Notes under the pieces: generated by a model
The model's database searches: none
What the model saw: only the letters and a program-made list of their open reading frames with translations
What the model was told of the DNA's origin: nothing
Assembly (NCBI RefSeq): GCF_028551255.1
Contig: NZ_CP117031.1
Location: 124,001-188,000 of the forward strand
Direction of reading: 5' to 3'
Source of the DNA: Vibrio tubiashii
GTDB taxonomy: Bacteria; Pseudomonadota; Gammaproteobacteria; Enterobacterales; Vibrionaceae
Length of the DNA: 64,000 nucleotides
Shown: in pieces, positions 28,065-36,806 of the stretch
Numbering within the stretch: position 1 is the stretch's first letter
Layout: each line of letters begins with the position of its first letter
Program-made: the position numbers and the translations under genes

Positions 28065-28546
28065 GTTTTACCTCCTCAGCCGTCACTCCTAACTCTATTT
28101 GTAATAATTTACTTTATTATTTCAACTACTTAATTAGAGCGAATACTTTGCAGAGTTCGTTTAAGGATTCAAACTTAATAATAATTAATCGTTATTTATT
28201 ATTAGATTTCATTTATTTAAGGTAAAGCTAATATAAGGAAAAGCTGCAACATTTTGGCAATTATTAAATTATATTATTGCCCTTAGCCCGGATTGCGTGC
28301 GTAGATTGCCCGATGATGACCCCTCCCCTAACCTCGTCAAGGTCGAGGCAAGTAAATCACAACGACCATCAGACTTTCCTTTCATTGGCTTCCAATGTTG
28401 AAAATACGTGACAGTGTGACATTTTAAAAGTTTAGATGTTTCTCGGTCAAACTAGTGGTTTCACCAACTTAAAAAACACTAATAAATTGCGAAACTAATT
28501 GCTTATTGCCATAAACAATCCAAGTTTACGTAATGGCAGAAAACCG
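28065..28546. other. AT-rich intergenic region between two winged-helix regulator genes
   Basis: This 482-base gap separates two divergent regulator genes and should hold both promoters. It is AT-rich, especially from 28080 to 28280. I see no convincing operator, RNA gene or open frame. Confidence 0.4.
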
Positions 28547-29263
28547 ATGACTATTCAAATCTTATTGATCGCTGATGAGACCCTTCAGCGTACTGCGCAA
28601 GTCTTACAACTCATGTCTCAATCAAATATTCGCGTCAGTATCGTGAGCGAACCTCGGGACTACGCCAACTATGATCAACTGCTTCCTTTTGACTGTATTG
28701 TCTACGCCAAAAGCTTCGCGTCATTGACGCATTGGTTGACCTCAACTCATCCGCAACTGCCCTACTTCACTGCACCAATTTTATGGGTAACACAGATCGC
28801 GCACCCTGCGCCTCGACGGAAGACTCGCTGCCAAAGTCTGATCCAGTGGCAGTCTCTGCCTTGTTCCAAATTAACAATGTACGCGAGGCTGCACAAAATC
28901 ATCAGTGACTGGAAACACAAGTTTGAGTACACCCATCTAGCTTATGACAGAATGACGTTGCATTTTCATTCACGAAGCTTAAGCTACCGTCGTCAACATA
29001 CCGTATTAACAACCAGCGAGTTCGACTTGCTAGCCTACTTGTTCGTCCATTGTAATGCCCCCGTTTCAATGAGCGACATTACCAGTGCAATTCGTGAGGA
29101 TTCTCTCAATCAGCAAACCTCTATTCGCGTCTTAATATGCCGGTTACGCAAAAAGCTGTCTCGCACGTTTGGCGAGAAATTGATCAAGACGAGTCGAGGT
29201 CGAGGCTATTGCCTCCACCTGACGTCATCTCACGATAATGGGCATCTCTTATCCCAGCCATAG
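28547..29263 (+). CDS. Response-regulator-like protein with degenerate receiver
   Basis: About 238 residues from the ATG at 28547. The first 110 residues look like a receiver fold (MTIQILLIADETLQ), but the position of the phospho-accepting Asp reads CIVYAKS, so it is probably not phosphorylated. The C-terminal half is an OmpR-type winged helix (LTTSEFDLLAYLFVHCNAPVS, then SIRVLICRLRKKL and IKTSRGRGYCL). No histidine kinase gene is next to it. It may be an orphan regulator controlled by ligand binding or abundance. Confidence 0.75.
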   Translation: MTIQILLIADETLQRTAQVLQLMSQSNIRVSIVSEPRDYANYDQLLPFDCIVYAKSFASLTHWLTSTHPQLPYFTAPILWVTQIAHPAPRRKTRCQSLIQWQSLPCSKLTMYARLHKIISDWKHKFEYTHLAYDRMTLHFHSRSLSYRRQHTVLTTSEFDLLAYLFVHCNAPVSMSDITSAIREDSLNQQTSIRVLICRLRKKLSRTFGEKLIKTSRGRGYCLHLTSSHDNGHLLSQP

Positions 29264-29395
29264 AAATTTCGGCGCCCTTATGATTCAAGCCATGTGTAGA
29301 ATGATGTGATGAAGGAGGTTTTTATACAGACAGACGAGCATCGTCAATCATTTCCGAGCCCCTCCAAACCTCCATCAATGGATAGTTGATTGCGT

Positions 29396-30844
29396 CTAAT
29401 AATCAAAGCTGATCAATTTTCCTGCTGGCTTTAAGCGCGCAAGAAAATGACGAAGCACTGGTGGTTCATAAGTAAACTCATAACCGACTATATTTTTCGC
29501 ATGGGCTTTGATTTTTTTCAACACGTCAACAACATAGATAAGCTGTTCATTAGAATATACCCGCCTAGGGATCGCCAATCTCGTTAATTCAACTTCACTG
29601 TGTTTTTGCATCCCAGTTTCTGGATCACGACCTAGCAGAAAAGAGCCAATCTCAGCAGTACGAATTCCACCTTCAAGATACAGCGCGTTAGCAAGTGCAT
29701 GACCTGGAAACTGCCCTGGCGGTATATGTGGCAACAACAGCCCCGCATTGATAAAGATTGCGTGTCCCCCCACCGGAGTTTGTATTGGGATACCCGCTTC
29801 TTTAAGCAGTTGACCAAAGTACTCGACTTGCGAAATTCGTGCTCTCAGGTAATTTTCATCGACGGCTTCTAGCAAACCGACCGCGAGGCATTGAATATCA
29901 CGCCCTGCAAGCCCACCGTAACTGACGAACCCTTCATTAACGATACACAGCATTTGGACTTGGCGGAACAGATCTTCGTTCTGCTTAACGGCAAGCAATC
30001 CACCGATGTTGACCATTGGGTCTTTTTTCGCTGACAGCGTTAACATGTCACTGTATTCATACATTTCACGAACAATATCGATGATGGCGCTGTCGGCATA
30101 GCCCTCTTCACGTTGCTTAATGAAGTACGCGTTTTCGGCAAATCTGGCAGAGTCAATCACCACAGGTATACGGTACCCATGCGCCAACTCATACACTTGA
30201 CGCAAATTCTCCATCGATACTGGCTGACCTCCCATACTGTTGCAGGTCACAGTCATCACTATACCGGCGATGGCTTGCGCGCCATATTGGTCAATTTGTT
30301 TCTGCAATTTAACCAAACACATATTTCCTTTGAAAGGAAACTCGGCCTCTGTGTCATAGGCTTCATCCACAACGCTGTTTAACGCTTTAGCACCAGCAAG
30401 CTCTACATGCGCAGCAGTCGTATCAAAGTGGAAGTTCGAGATAAAGATAGGTTTGCTGTTGCTAACCGCGTGACCACGCATTTCTCTCCATCGCTTCACT
30501 AAAAGAGGGAACAGAATTTTTTCAGCTCCACGCCCTTGGTGAGTAGGCACGAAGTGTTGATAGCCAAACACCTTAGCAACCGAATCTTCTAACGCTTCGA
30601 AGCTACGACTACCAGAATAGGCTTCATCTCCTATCATCAACGCCGCCCATTGCTCTTGACTCAAAGCACTCGTTCCAGAATCCGTGTGTAGGTCGATATA
30701 CACTTCTCGGCTTTGTAGACCAAAGGGGTTATAACCGCATTTATCTAACGCCAATTCTCGCTCTTTTCTCGTCAAGAGAGTAATTGGCTCTACCATTTTG
30801 GTTTTATACGCGAACGTTGCGGCTGGTTCAGATTGTACTTTCAT
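29396..30844 (-). CDS. tnaA: Tryptophanase (tryptophan indole-lyase)
   Basis: This PLP enzyme cleaves tryptophan to indole, pyruvate and ammonia. The ATG at 30844 has GAGGAG seven bases upstream and gives about 482 residues; the frame extends to a TTG at 30862. Landmarks are [51 protein letters not shown], the PLP-lysine segment SAKKDPMV and [12 protein letters not shown]. The match to tryptophanase in HIPPGQFP and [11 protein letters not shown] argues against tyrosine phenol-lyase. I find no tnaC-type leader peptide in the 160 bases upstream, and no tnaB follows, so regulation differs from the enterobacterial tna operon. Confidence 0.93.
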   Translation of the reverse strand: MKVQSEPAATFAYKTKMVEPITLLTRKERELALDKCGYNPFGLQSREVYIDLHTDSGTSALSQEQWAALMIGDEAYSGSRSFEALEDSVAKVFGYQHFVPTHQGRGAEKILFPLLVKRWREMRGHAVSNSKPIFISNFHFDTTAAHVELAGAKALNSVVDEAYDTEAEFPFKGNMCLVKLQKQIDQYGAQAIAGIVMTVTCNSMGGQPVSMENLRQVYELAHGYRIPVVIDSARFAENAYFIKQREEGYADSAIIDIVREMYEYSDMLTLSAKKDPMVNIGGLLAVKQNEDLFRQVQMLCIVNEGFVSYGGLAGRDIQCLAVGLLEAVDENYLRARISQVEYFGQLLKEAGIPIQTPVGGHAIFINAGLLLPHIPPGQFPGHALANALYLEGGIRTAEIGSFLLGRDPETGMQKHSEVELTRLAIPRRVYSNEQLIYVVDVLKKIKAHAKNIVGYEFTYEPPVLRHFLARLKPAGKLISFDY

Positions 30845-31011
30845 CCAAAGCTCCTCACTCAAGGTTGAAGTTACAGTCCGATGTTATCTCTCACGCGCCT
30901 TACGCTATATTCATTATGCTTTATTAGACATTAATGACTTACGTCGGTGATGCGCATCGCGTCATAAGCAGGTTGCCCAGTTCTATGAAAAAGCCAACAG
31001 CGACGGCTCAT

Positions 31012-32560
31012 TAACATCGTTCCAAGGCAGGTAAGAGAGATTTTTCTTCACGCAATACTGACAAGCCCTCGAAGAATGCCAACTCAACCACCACGCCATT
31101 CTTGCGCTAGGCATAATGCCCAGCCTGAGCATTGACAACATTCTATGGGAGGTGAGGGCGGTCTGTCTTCACGCATTACTGGCAAACACTCGACAAACGG
31201 CAGCTCAACCACCACGCCATTCTTGCGCAAGGCATGATGCCCAGCCTGAGCATTGACGGTATTCTATGGGAAGTGAGGGCGGTCTGTCTTCACACGCCAC
31301 TGGAAGTCATTCGACAAACGGCAGTTCAGCCGCCACGCCATTCTTGCGCTAAGCATGATGCCCAGCCTGAGCATTGACAACATTCTATGGGAAGTAAGGG
31401 CGGCCTACCTTCACGCACCACCGGCAGAGACTCGACGAATGCCAACTCAACCACCACGGCATTCTTGCGCTAGGCATAATGCCCAGCCTGAGCATTGACA
31501 ACATTCTAGGGGAGGGGAGGGCGGTCTGTCTTCACGCACCACCGGCAGAGACTCGACGAATGCCAACTCAACCACCACGCCATTCTTGCGCTGAGCATAA
31601 TGCCCAGCCTGAGCATTGACAATATTCTAAGGCAGCTGAGGGCGGTCGGCCTTCACGCATCATCGGCAGAGACGCGACAAACGCCAGTTCAGCCGGCCCA
31701 CTTATCTTGCGCTAGGCATAATGCCCAGCCTGAGCATTGACAATATTCTAAGGCAGCTGAGGGCGGCCTGTCTTCACACGCCACTGGCAGTCATTCGACG
31801 AACGGCAGTTCAGCCGCCACCACTATTCTTGCGCTAGGCATGATGCCCAGCCTGAGCATTGACAACATTCTATGGGAAGTGAGGGCGGTCTGTCTTCACA
31901 CGCCACTGGAAGTCATTCGACAAACGGCAGTTCAGCCGCCACGCCATTCTTGCGCTAAGCATGATGCCCAGCCTGAGCATTGACAACATTCTATGGGAAG
32001 TAAGGGCGGCCTGCCTTCACGCACCACCGGCAGAGACTCGACGAATGCCAACTCAACCACCACGGCATTCTTGCGCTAGGCATAATGCCCAGCCTGAGCA
32101 TTGACAACATTCTATGGGAGGTGAGAGCGGTCGGCCTTCACGCACCACCGGCAGAGGCTCGACGAACGGCAGCTCGGCCGCCACCGCTATTCTTGCGCTA
32201 GGCATGATGCCCAGCCTGAGCATTGACAACATTCTATGGGAAGTGAGGGCGGTCTGTCTTCACACGCCACTCGAAGTCATTCGACAAACGGCAGTTCAGC
32301 CGCCACGCCATTCTTGCGCTAGGCATGATGCCCAGCCTGGGCATTGACAATATTCTAGGGGAGGTGAGGGCGGTTTGCCTTCACACGCCACTGGCAGTCA
32401 TTCGACAAACGGCAGCTCAACCACCACGCTATTCTTGCTCAGGCACGATGCCCAGCCTGGGCATTGACAACATTCTAAGGCAGGTGAGGGCGGTTAGCCT
32501 TCACACGCCACTGGTAGTCATTCGACGAATGTCATCTCAGCAGCCACTACCACGCATAAA
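31012..32560. repeat. Array of about 12.7 tandem 121-bp direct repeats with internal palindromes
   Basis: The block CAGCCTGAGC recurs at 31121, 31242, 31363, 31484, 31605, 31726, 31848, 31969, 32090 and 32212, and as CAGCCTGGGC at 32333 and 32453: spacings 121, 121, 121, 121, 121, 121, 122, 121, 121, 122, 121, 120. The first unit is partial and diverged. Each unit has an imperfect palindrome just before that block; its full form is GCTNGGCATNATGCCNAGC, and the core GCATNATGC is kept in all but the last copy. Units at 31242-31484 and 31848-32090 are nearly the same, a five-unit-shifted duplication. The period is not a multiple of three and no long frame runs through it. It is downstream of parB (one gene between), as sopC is downstream of sopB on F, so a partition centromere is one reading. 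Confidence 0.95.
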
Positions 32561-33095
32561 ACCTTGGGCCGAGCTAGAGCGCAGGGGCAATTGGGGATCA
32601 GCAAGAAAACTCAACACTGTTCTACAGACCAACACACCCGTTACACGGACGATTTCGCACAAGCGTTGAGACGCTTTTTTGCCGTCATCACCCGGCCGCT
32701 CTGCAGCGGTATGCGTGGGTGTCGCCACCGATGAGCGTTGTTATGCAGAAAACAAACCAAATTCCATGTGCAGTGACGTTGTCTTTATCGACTAGAGAGG
32801 AGGAGATTAATGCTGTGTGGTGTCCCTTACTTCAGGTCTAGTTCGTCGCCCATGCCCTGCGTTCGATTGACCATCACGCTCATCTTAAGGAATGAGTGAG
32901 CCTGAGTCGTCAAAGAAAGTGGCACCACGACCGCTACCTCAACACAAGTCAAGCGACCGTAAGCAATAATAAATATGAATAACTGGATCTGCCGCCTGAC
33001 GTCATCGCAATATTGAGTCATCTACCACTCGATACAAAACAACCCGTAGGCTGACGAAGCCTATCGGATTGATTCCACCCAACACAGGAGGAACC
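32561..33095. other. Intergenic region after the repeat array
   Basis: This 535-base stretch lies between the array and the MFS gene. It holds a plus-strand terminator at 32661-32680 and otherwise no open frame that I can support. The last part (about 33040-33095) should carry the MFS promoter. Confidence 0.5.
32661..32680 (+). terminator. Intrinsic terminator downstream of the repeat array
   Basis: AAGCGT, a TGAG loop and ACGCTT are followed by four more T residues. The hairpin works on the plus strand only. No protein gene precedes it on that strand for nearly 3.4 kb, so it may end a transcript that crosses the repeat array. Confidence 0.75.
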
Positions 33096-34250
33096 ATGAC
33101 CCTCATCCCTTCAAATAGGTTAGCGATTAGAGCCGTGCTCATTGCAACGATTGTCGGCTTTATGGGGATCGGATTGGTCGACCCCATTTTGGTGTCGATA
33201 TCTCAAGGACTGCACGCCACTCCCAGTCAAGTTTCGCTGCTCTTTTCGAGCTACTTTTTTATCACCGCCATTATGATGCTGGCCACCGACTATACCGCGA
33301 ACCACCTAGGACTCAAAAGAACCATGGTGCTTGGATCCATCGCGATTTCTCTGTTTGCCTTAGCCTGCGGAACAGCAACATCGGTCTATCAATTGATTGG
33401 CTATCGAAGTGGGTGGGGGCTGGGCAATGCCTTGTTTGTGGCCACTGCACTCACCTTGCTGGTGACATTGTCACACGATAATCGTGCTCGCCCTATTAAG
33501 TATTATGAAGCCGCATTGGGCGCTGGCATTGCTTGTGGGCCGCTATTGGGAGCCGCACTTGGTCAAATGTCTTGGCGCTACCCATTTGTTGGAACGGCAG
33601 TCTTAATGCTGGTTGCTGGAAGCGCGATCACTAAGTGGGTGCCACGTACCCCCTCACAGCGGCACCCCGGGAGAGGGTTGGTCGCCCTCAAAGCACTGCG
33701 AACCCCCTATTTACTCTACATCAGCGTGGCGGCATTTTTTTACAACTTTGTGTTCTTTACCATTCTTGCCTACGCTCCCTTCGTCCTTCATCTCGATGTA
33801 GTCAGCGTCGGACTGGTGTTTTTCGGCTGGGGATTGGCTCTCGCCATCACATCCACCATCGTGACCACAAAATGGAAAACGCACCAAACGCCGAAAACCA
33901 TTTTAACCGTGTGCTTGGTGGTGCTGTTTATTCTTATGCTGCTAATGGCGTGGTTGGTCCGATCAACCGTGCCGCAGCGCGGCTGGCTCAGCGCCGGAGT
34001 CATCTTGTGTGGCGCTTGGTTTGGGGTCGTGAATACGCTGTTTACTGAGCTGGCGTTGGAAACCCCCAATTGTGACACCTCGGTTTCTTCTGCCGCCTAT
34101 AATTTCATCCGATGGCTCGGCGGGGCGATCGCGCCCTTCATCATCACCACACTGGGTGAACACTACGGCGCAGAGTGGAGCTTCGCCTTGGCGGCCGTGT
34201 TTGCAATCATTGCGCTTCTTGTCGTCAAACGCATTCCGCAGCCGCAGTAA
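33096..34250 (+). CDS. MFS transporter (DHA1-type efflux pump)
   Basis: About 384 residues with twelve likely membrane spans. The ATG at 33096 has a strong AGGAGG five bases upstream; the frame extends to 33069. The region between spans 2 and 3 (DYTANHLGLKRTMVLGS) and span 4-5 (YEAALGAGIACGPLLGAALGQMSWRYPF) fit the drug:H+ antiporter-1 pattern. Substrate is unknown. It lies between the repeat array and parB, converging with parB on a shared bidirectional hairpin, so it may be an insertion into the partition region. Confidence 0.88.
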   Translation: MTLIPSNRLAIRAVLIATIVGFMGIGLVDPILVSISQGLHATPSQVSLLFSSYFFITAIMMLATDYTANHLGLKRTMVLGSIAISLFALACGTATSVYQLIGYRSGWGLGNALFVATALTLLVTLSHDNRARPIKYYEAALGAGIACGPLLGAALGQMSWRYPFVGTAVLMLVAGSAITKWVPRTPSQRHPGRGLVALKALRTPYLLYISVAAFFYNFVFFTILAYAPFVLHLDVVSVGLVFFGWGLALAITSTIVTTKWKTHQTPKTILTVCLVVLFILMLLMAWLVRSTVPQRGWLSAGVILCGAWFGVVNTLFTELALETPNCDTSVSSAAYNFIRWLGGAIAPFIITTLGEHYGAEWSFALAAVFAIIALLVVKRIPQPQ

Positions 34251-34351
34251 CGCGACTTTTAGAACATCACACTGTCTCCCTCCCAAAAAACGGGCACAAA
34301 AAAACCTGATCACCACGACAGGAGATCAGGCTTTCAGGGGACAGAGTCGCG
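34251..34351. repeat. Inverted repeats flanking the parB terminator (possible parS)
   Basis: CGCGACT at 34251-34257 and AGTCGCG at 34345-34351 form outer arms; CTGTCTCCC at 34272-34280 and GGGGACAG at 34337-34344 form imperfect inner arms around the terminator hairpin. This is exactly where P1-type plasmids keep parS, directly after parB. I do not see P1 A- or B-box sequences, so it remains a candidate only. Confidence 0.4.
34305..34330 (-). terminator. Terminator of the parAB operon (likely bidirectional)
   Basis: CCTGATC at 34305-34311 pairs with GATCAGG at 34324-34330. On the minus strand the hairpin is followed by seven T residues, a clear intrinsic terminator 28 bases after parB. On the plus strand CTTTC follows, which may also stop MFS transcripts. 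Confidence 0.85.
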
Positions 34352-34357
34352 TCAGCG

Positions 34358-35437
34358 CTATTTGTCTTGCTGATAGTCACTCAGCACAGAGGCAATCGCC
34401 TCATCGAGTGACTCTTGCACTGACTTAGGCAAACGCGCAAACTCGTAACTAAAGGCACGGCCCTTAATGCGTTTTCTGGCGTACATGCTTTTCGAAGAAA
34501 ACGTTGTCAGTGGCGTGATCACGACATCGCTCTCGGTTTTCGTCTTCGCCGTTTCAAACTTGAGCGCCGCTTTGATCTGTTCGACGCGCTGCTCTTTGCG
34601 ATTGTTCACCTCAGACGCTTGAGGGGACTCCGAACTCAGGCACTCGATGAAGTGAGACAGCTTATCTGGCAACGACTCAAAATGCTTCATGACTTTGTGC
34701 AAAAGTTCATAGTCGGTGTGAGAAAGCTCATTCACAACTGGGAAGAGGGCGATGAGCCGTTCATCGATACTGGCCGCCTTTACCGCACGACCCACGCTTT
34801 GCCGACTGATGTTGAGCATTTTCGCAACGTCTTCCTGAGTGCGCCCATCCTGCTGCATAAGGGTCAGACACTGTAGACCAATCTCTCTTGGGTTATGCTC
34901 TTTGGCCGTTTGCAATTGCTTGGCAAGCGCTTTAGCGTCATTGACCGTTATGGTGGCTTTGGTAACCAATAAACGAAATGTGGCCACTTTCCCTTGCTGG
35001 AGCAAAAACCAAGCACGACGTCGAGAGCCATCAAGGATATCAATTTTACCTTCGACTTCACGACCAACCGCAGGGTAAAACTGCTGATATTCCAGTGAAT
35101 CCAGATCAGCTAACGACTCCGGGGTTAGCAGCGACTGATCGCGACCATTAATGTCAAAGGTGACAAAAGTGTCTTGCTTAACCTGGTCATAAGAGAGGGT
35201 CACTTCGTGAAATTGAACACACTGTCCCGAAGCAAGCCGCCATTCCACCGCCTGACCCACCGATTCCAGGCCAAATTGGCGCGCTAAGAACGCGTGCGTG
35301 CTTTCTCCGGCTTTTTCCAACTCAGAGCTCAATTGACGGCTCAGTGACTCTAGATTGGCTTCACGGGCGTTTTTCTGCGCTTCTTCAGATCCAACGGTGT
35401 TGCCTAACGGACTGATCGCGCCACGTTTTTTTGCCAT
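34358..35437 (-). CDS. parB: P1-type plasmid partition protein ParB
   Basis: A 359-residue centromere-binding protein. It resembles phage/plasmid P1 ParB along its length: NGRDQSLLTPESL, YQQFYPAVG, KIDILDGSRRR (131-141), LAKQLQTAKEHNPREIGL, a helix-turn-helix at about 200-222 (TQEDVAKMLNISRQSVGRAV), ALFPVVNEL, and the C-terminal MYARKRIKGRAFSYEFARL. The start overlaps the parA stop by one base. With ParA it segregates the replicon by DNA-relay; the centromere should lie nearby, either just downstream or in the 121-bp array. Confidence 0.95.
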   Translation of the reverse strand: MAKKRGAISPLGNTVGSEEAQKNAREANLESLSRQLSSELEKAGESTHAFLARQFGLESVGQAVEWRLASGQCVQFHEVTLSYDQVKQDTFVTFDINGRDQSLLTPESLADLDSLEYQQFYPAVGREVEGKIDILDGSRRRAWFLLQQGKVATFRLLVTKATITVNDAKALAKQLQTAKEHNPREIGLQCLTLMQQDGRTQEDVAKMLNISRQSVGRAVKAASIDERLIALFPVVNELSHTDYELLHKVMKHFESLPDKLSHFIECLSSESPQASEVNNRKEQRVEQIKAALKFETAKTKTESDVVITPLTTFSSKSMYARKRIKGRAFSYEFARLPKSVQESLDEAIASVLSDYQQDK

Positions 35438-36636
35438 TAGTCTTGCTCCTCTTCACGCCATACATTCACGATGTCGCGCAGTATCTGACTGGTGACTTCA
35501 TACGCATTCTGCTGCGCCCCTTGAAAGGTCGCCTTGCTCTTAGGGTATTCGCTCTTAGACATGTCGAATACCGTCGACAGCAGCGAAGAAGACTGACGAA
35601 CGGCTTCACTGTGCTTGAATTCCTTCGAATACAAATAGGTGGAGAAATGATCGTACAAACTGTTCATCAGCTCTGTGGTTGTCGAACTGTCTCTGTGATT
35701 GGTCAGCAAGATTTTCATAAAATCGTAGCCTTGGTGCTCGGCGTTGGCTAACAGTGCCCAGACTTGAGGAATGTAGCTGAAATAAGAGCACGTTGCGTCG
35801 ATATCATTTTCAGTGATCGACAACGGGAAGACCACACTGCTTGCCGCATAATACGCATTGTACGTCGCGTACCCCAACGAAGGCGGGGTATCGATGATCA
35901 AGATATCGAATTCATCTTGAACCGAAGCGATAATGTCACTCAACAAAGAATACGGCGTGGCGAGCTTCTGACTGAACACCTGCTCATGAAACCAGCCTTC
36001 AATCGCCCGGTCTGTTTGCGACGCCGGTAAGATGCGTAAATTTGGGATTGTCGTTTCAAGAAACGACTCAGACACCGCTTGCTCAAAGGTTTCGCCTTCA
36101 TCCAACTCAAAATTGCGCATCATCAGATCGCCAATGGATAGACAGCCTTCAAGCTCGGATTCAGGTGCGTAGTACATAGACAACGTTGCCTGGCCATCCA
36201 TATCAATCAACCCAACACGGTATTCTTGGTGAAATTCCGTTGCCAAGCCGGAGGCGATGGTAGCCGCAGAGACCGTTTTACCCACACCACCTTTTTGATT
36301 CTGGATCACCAAAACCTGCATCTTCTGATTCGACTGGCGGACAAATTTTGGATCTTTGCGCAAAGCTTCAGGTAGCAGATCACGGACTTGATACATCTCA
36401 CCAATGTCTATCGACCATTGAGAGTCTTCATGGCGACGAGGGTCGATGCCCGCCGTTGCCACGTACTTGTCTAAGGTTTTTGCATCGATGCCCAAATACG
36501 CCGATGCTTCGGCACGAGTAAAGTTGCGTAACTCTTTGCGATGATTTGCCAACAAACGAAGATTGCGGCGCTTAATGTAGCGATCCGCCCCTTCTTTTAA
36601 ATTCTGAAAGGTTGCAGTAGTTTGCAGAGTATCCAT
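35437..36636 (-). CDS. parA: Plasmid partition ATPase ParA (type Ia, with N-terminal HTH)
   Basis: About 399 residues from the ATG at 36636, which has GGAG eight bases upstream; the frame is open to 36696. An N-terminal helix-turn-helix region (RAEASAYLGIDAKTLDKYV, residues about 41-59) is followed by the deviant Walker A KGGVGKT at 115-121, DMDGQATLS and IIDTPPSLGY. Proteins of this class bind their own promoter when ADP-bound and bind nucleoid DNA when ATP-bound. parB follows with a one-base overlap. An inverted pair of iterons sits between its promoter and the rep gene. Confidence 0.95.
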   Translation of the reverse strand: MDTLQTTATFQNLKEGADRYIKRRNLRLLANHRKELRNFTRAEASAYLGIDAKTLDKYVATAGIDPRRHEDSQWSIDIGEMYQVRDLLPEALRKDPKFVRQSNQKMQVLVIQNQKGGVGKTVSAATIASGLATEFHQEYRVGLIDMDGQATLSMYYAPESELEGCLSIGDLMMRNFELDEGETFEQAVSESFLETTIPNLRILPASQTDRAIEGWFHEQVFSQKLATPYSLLSDIIASVQDEFDILIIDTPPSLGYATYNAYYAASSVVFPLSITENDIDATCSYFSYIPQVWALLANAEHQGYDFMKILLTNHRDSSTTTELMNSLYDHFSTYLYSKEFKHSEAVRQSSSLLSTVFDMSKSEYPKSKATFQGAQQNAYEVTSQILRDIVNVWREEEQD

Positions 36637-36759
36637 TTCTATCTCCACCAAGTTTCTGGATTTAGTATATCCTCTATTTTTCATTTCACACAACAAAAAA
36701 TGATGGAATACCTAAATATATTGTCGTTTTCGCGGAGTAGGGGAGAGATAGTCGACAGA

Positions 36760-36790
36760 AAAGTTTGCTTGAACCCTCAAAGCAAACTTT
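36760..36790. promoter_or_regulatory. Inverted pair of iteron-like sequences between rep and parA
   Basis: AAAGTTTGCTTGA at 36760-36772 and TCAAAGCAAACTTT at 36777-36790 are near-perfect inverted copies of the GCAAACTT iteron core found at the origin. The site is just after the rep stop codon and before the parA promoter region. On the minus strand the hairpin ends in TTTTCT, so it could serve as rep terminator, Rep binding site, or both. Confidence 0.7.
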
Positions 36791-36806
36791 CTTGTGTGAT
36801 ATTGGA

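Noticed and set aside
29396..30844. Tyrosine phenol-lyase
   Set aside because: The segments around [17 protein letters not shown] and [11 protein letters not shown] match tryptophanase better than tyrosine phenol-lyase.
30845..31011. tnaC leader peptide
   Set aside because: No small frame with a Trp codon and proline end was found on the minus strand upstream of tnaA.
31012..32560. CRISPR array
   Set aside because: The repeats are 121 bp long and contiguous; there are no short repeats with unique spacers and no cas genes.
31012..32560. Integron cassette array with attC sites
   Set aside because: Units are direct tandem copies without cassettes between them, no integrase is present and the attC end motifs are not visible.
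32114..32669. Open frames within the repeat array as genes
   Set aside because: The period is not a multiple of three and the frames are by-products of the repeats, lacking ribosome sites.
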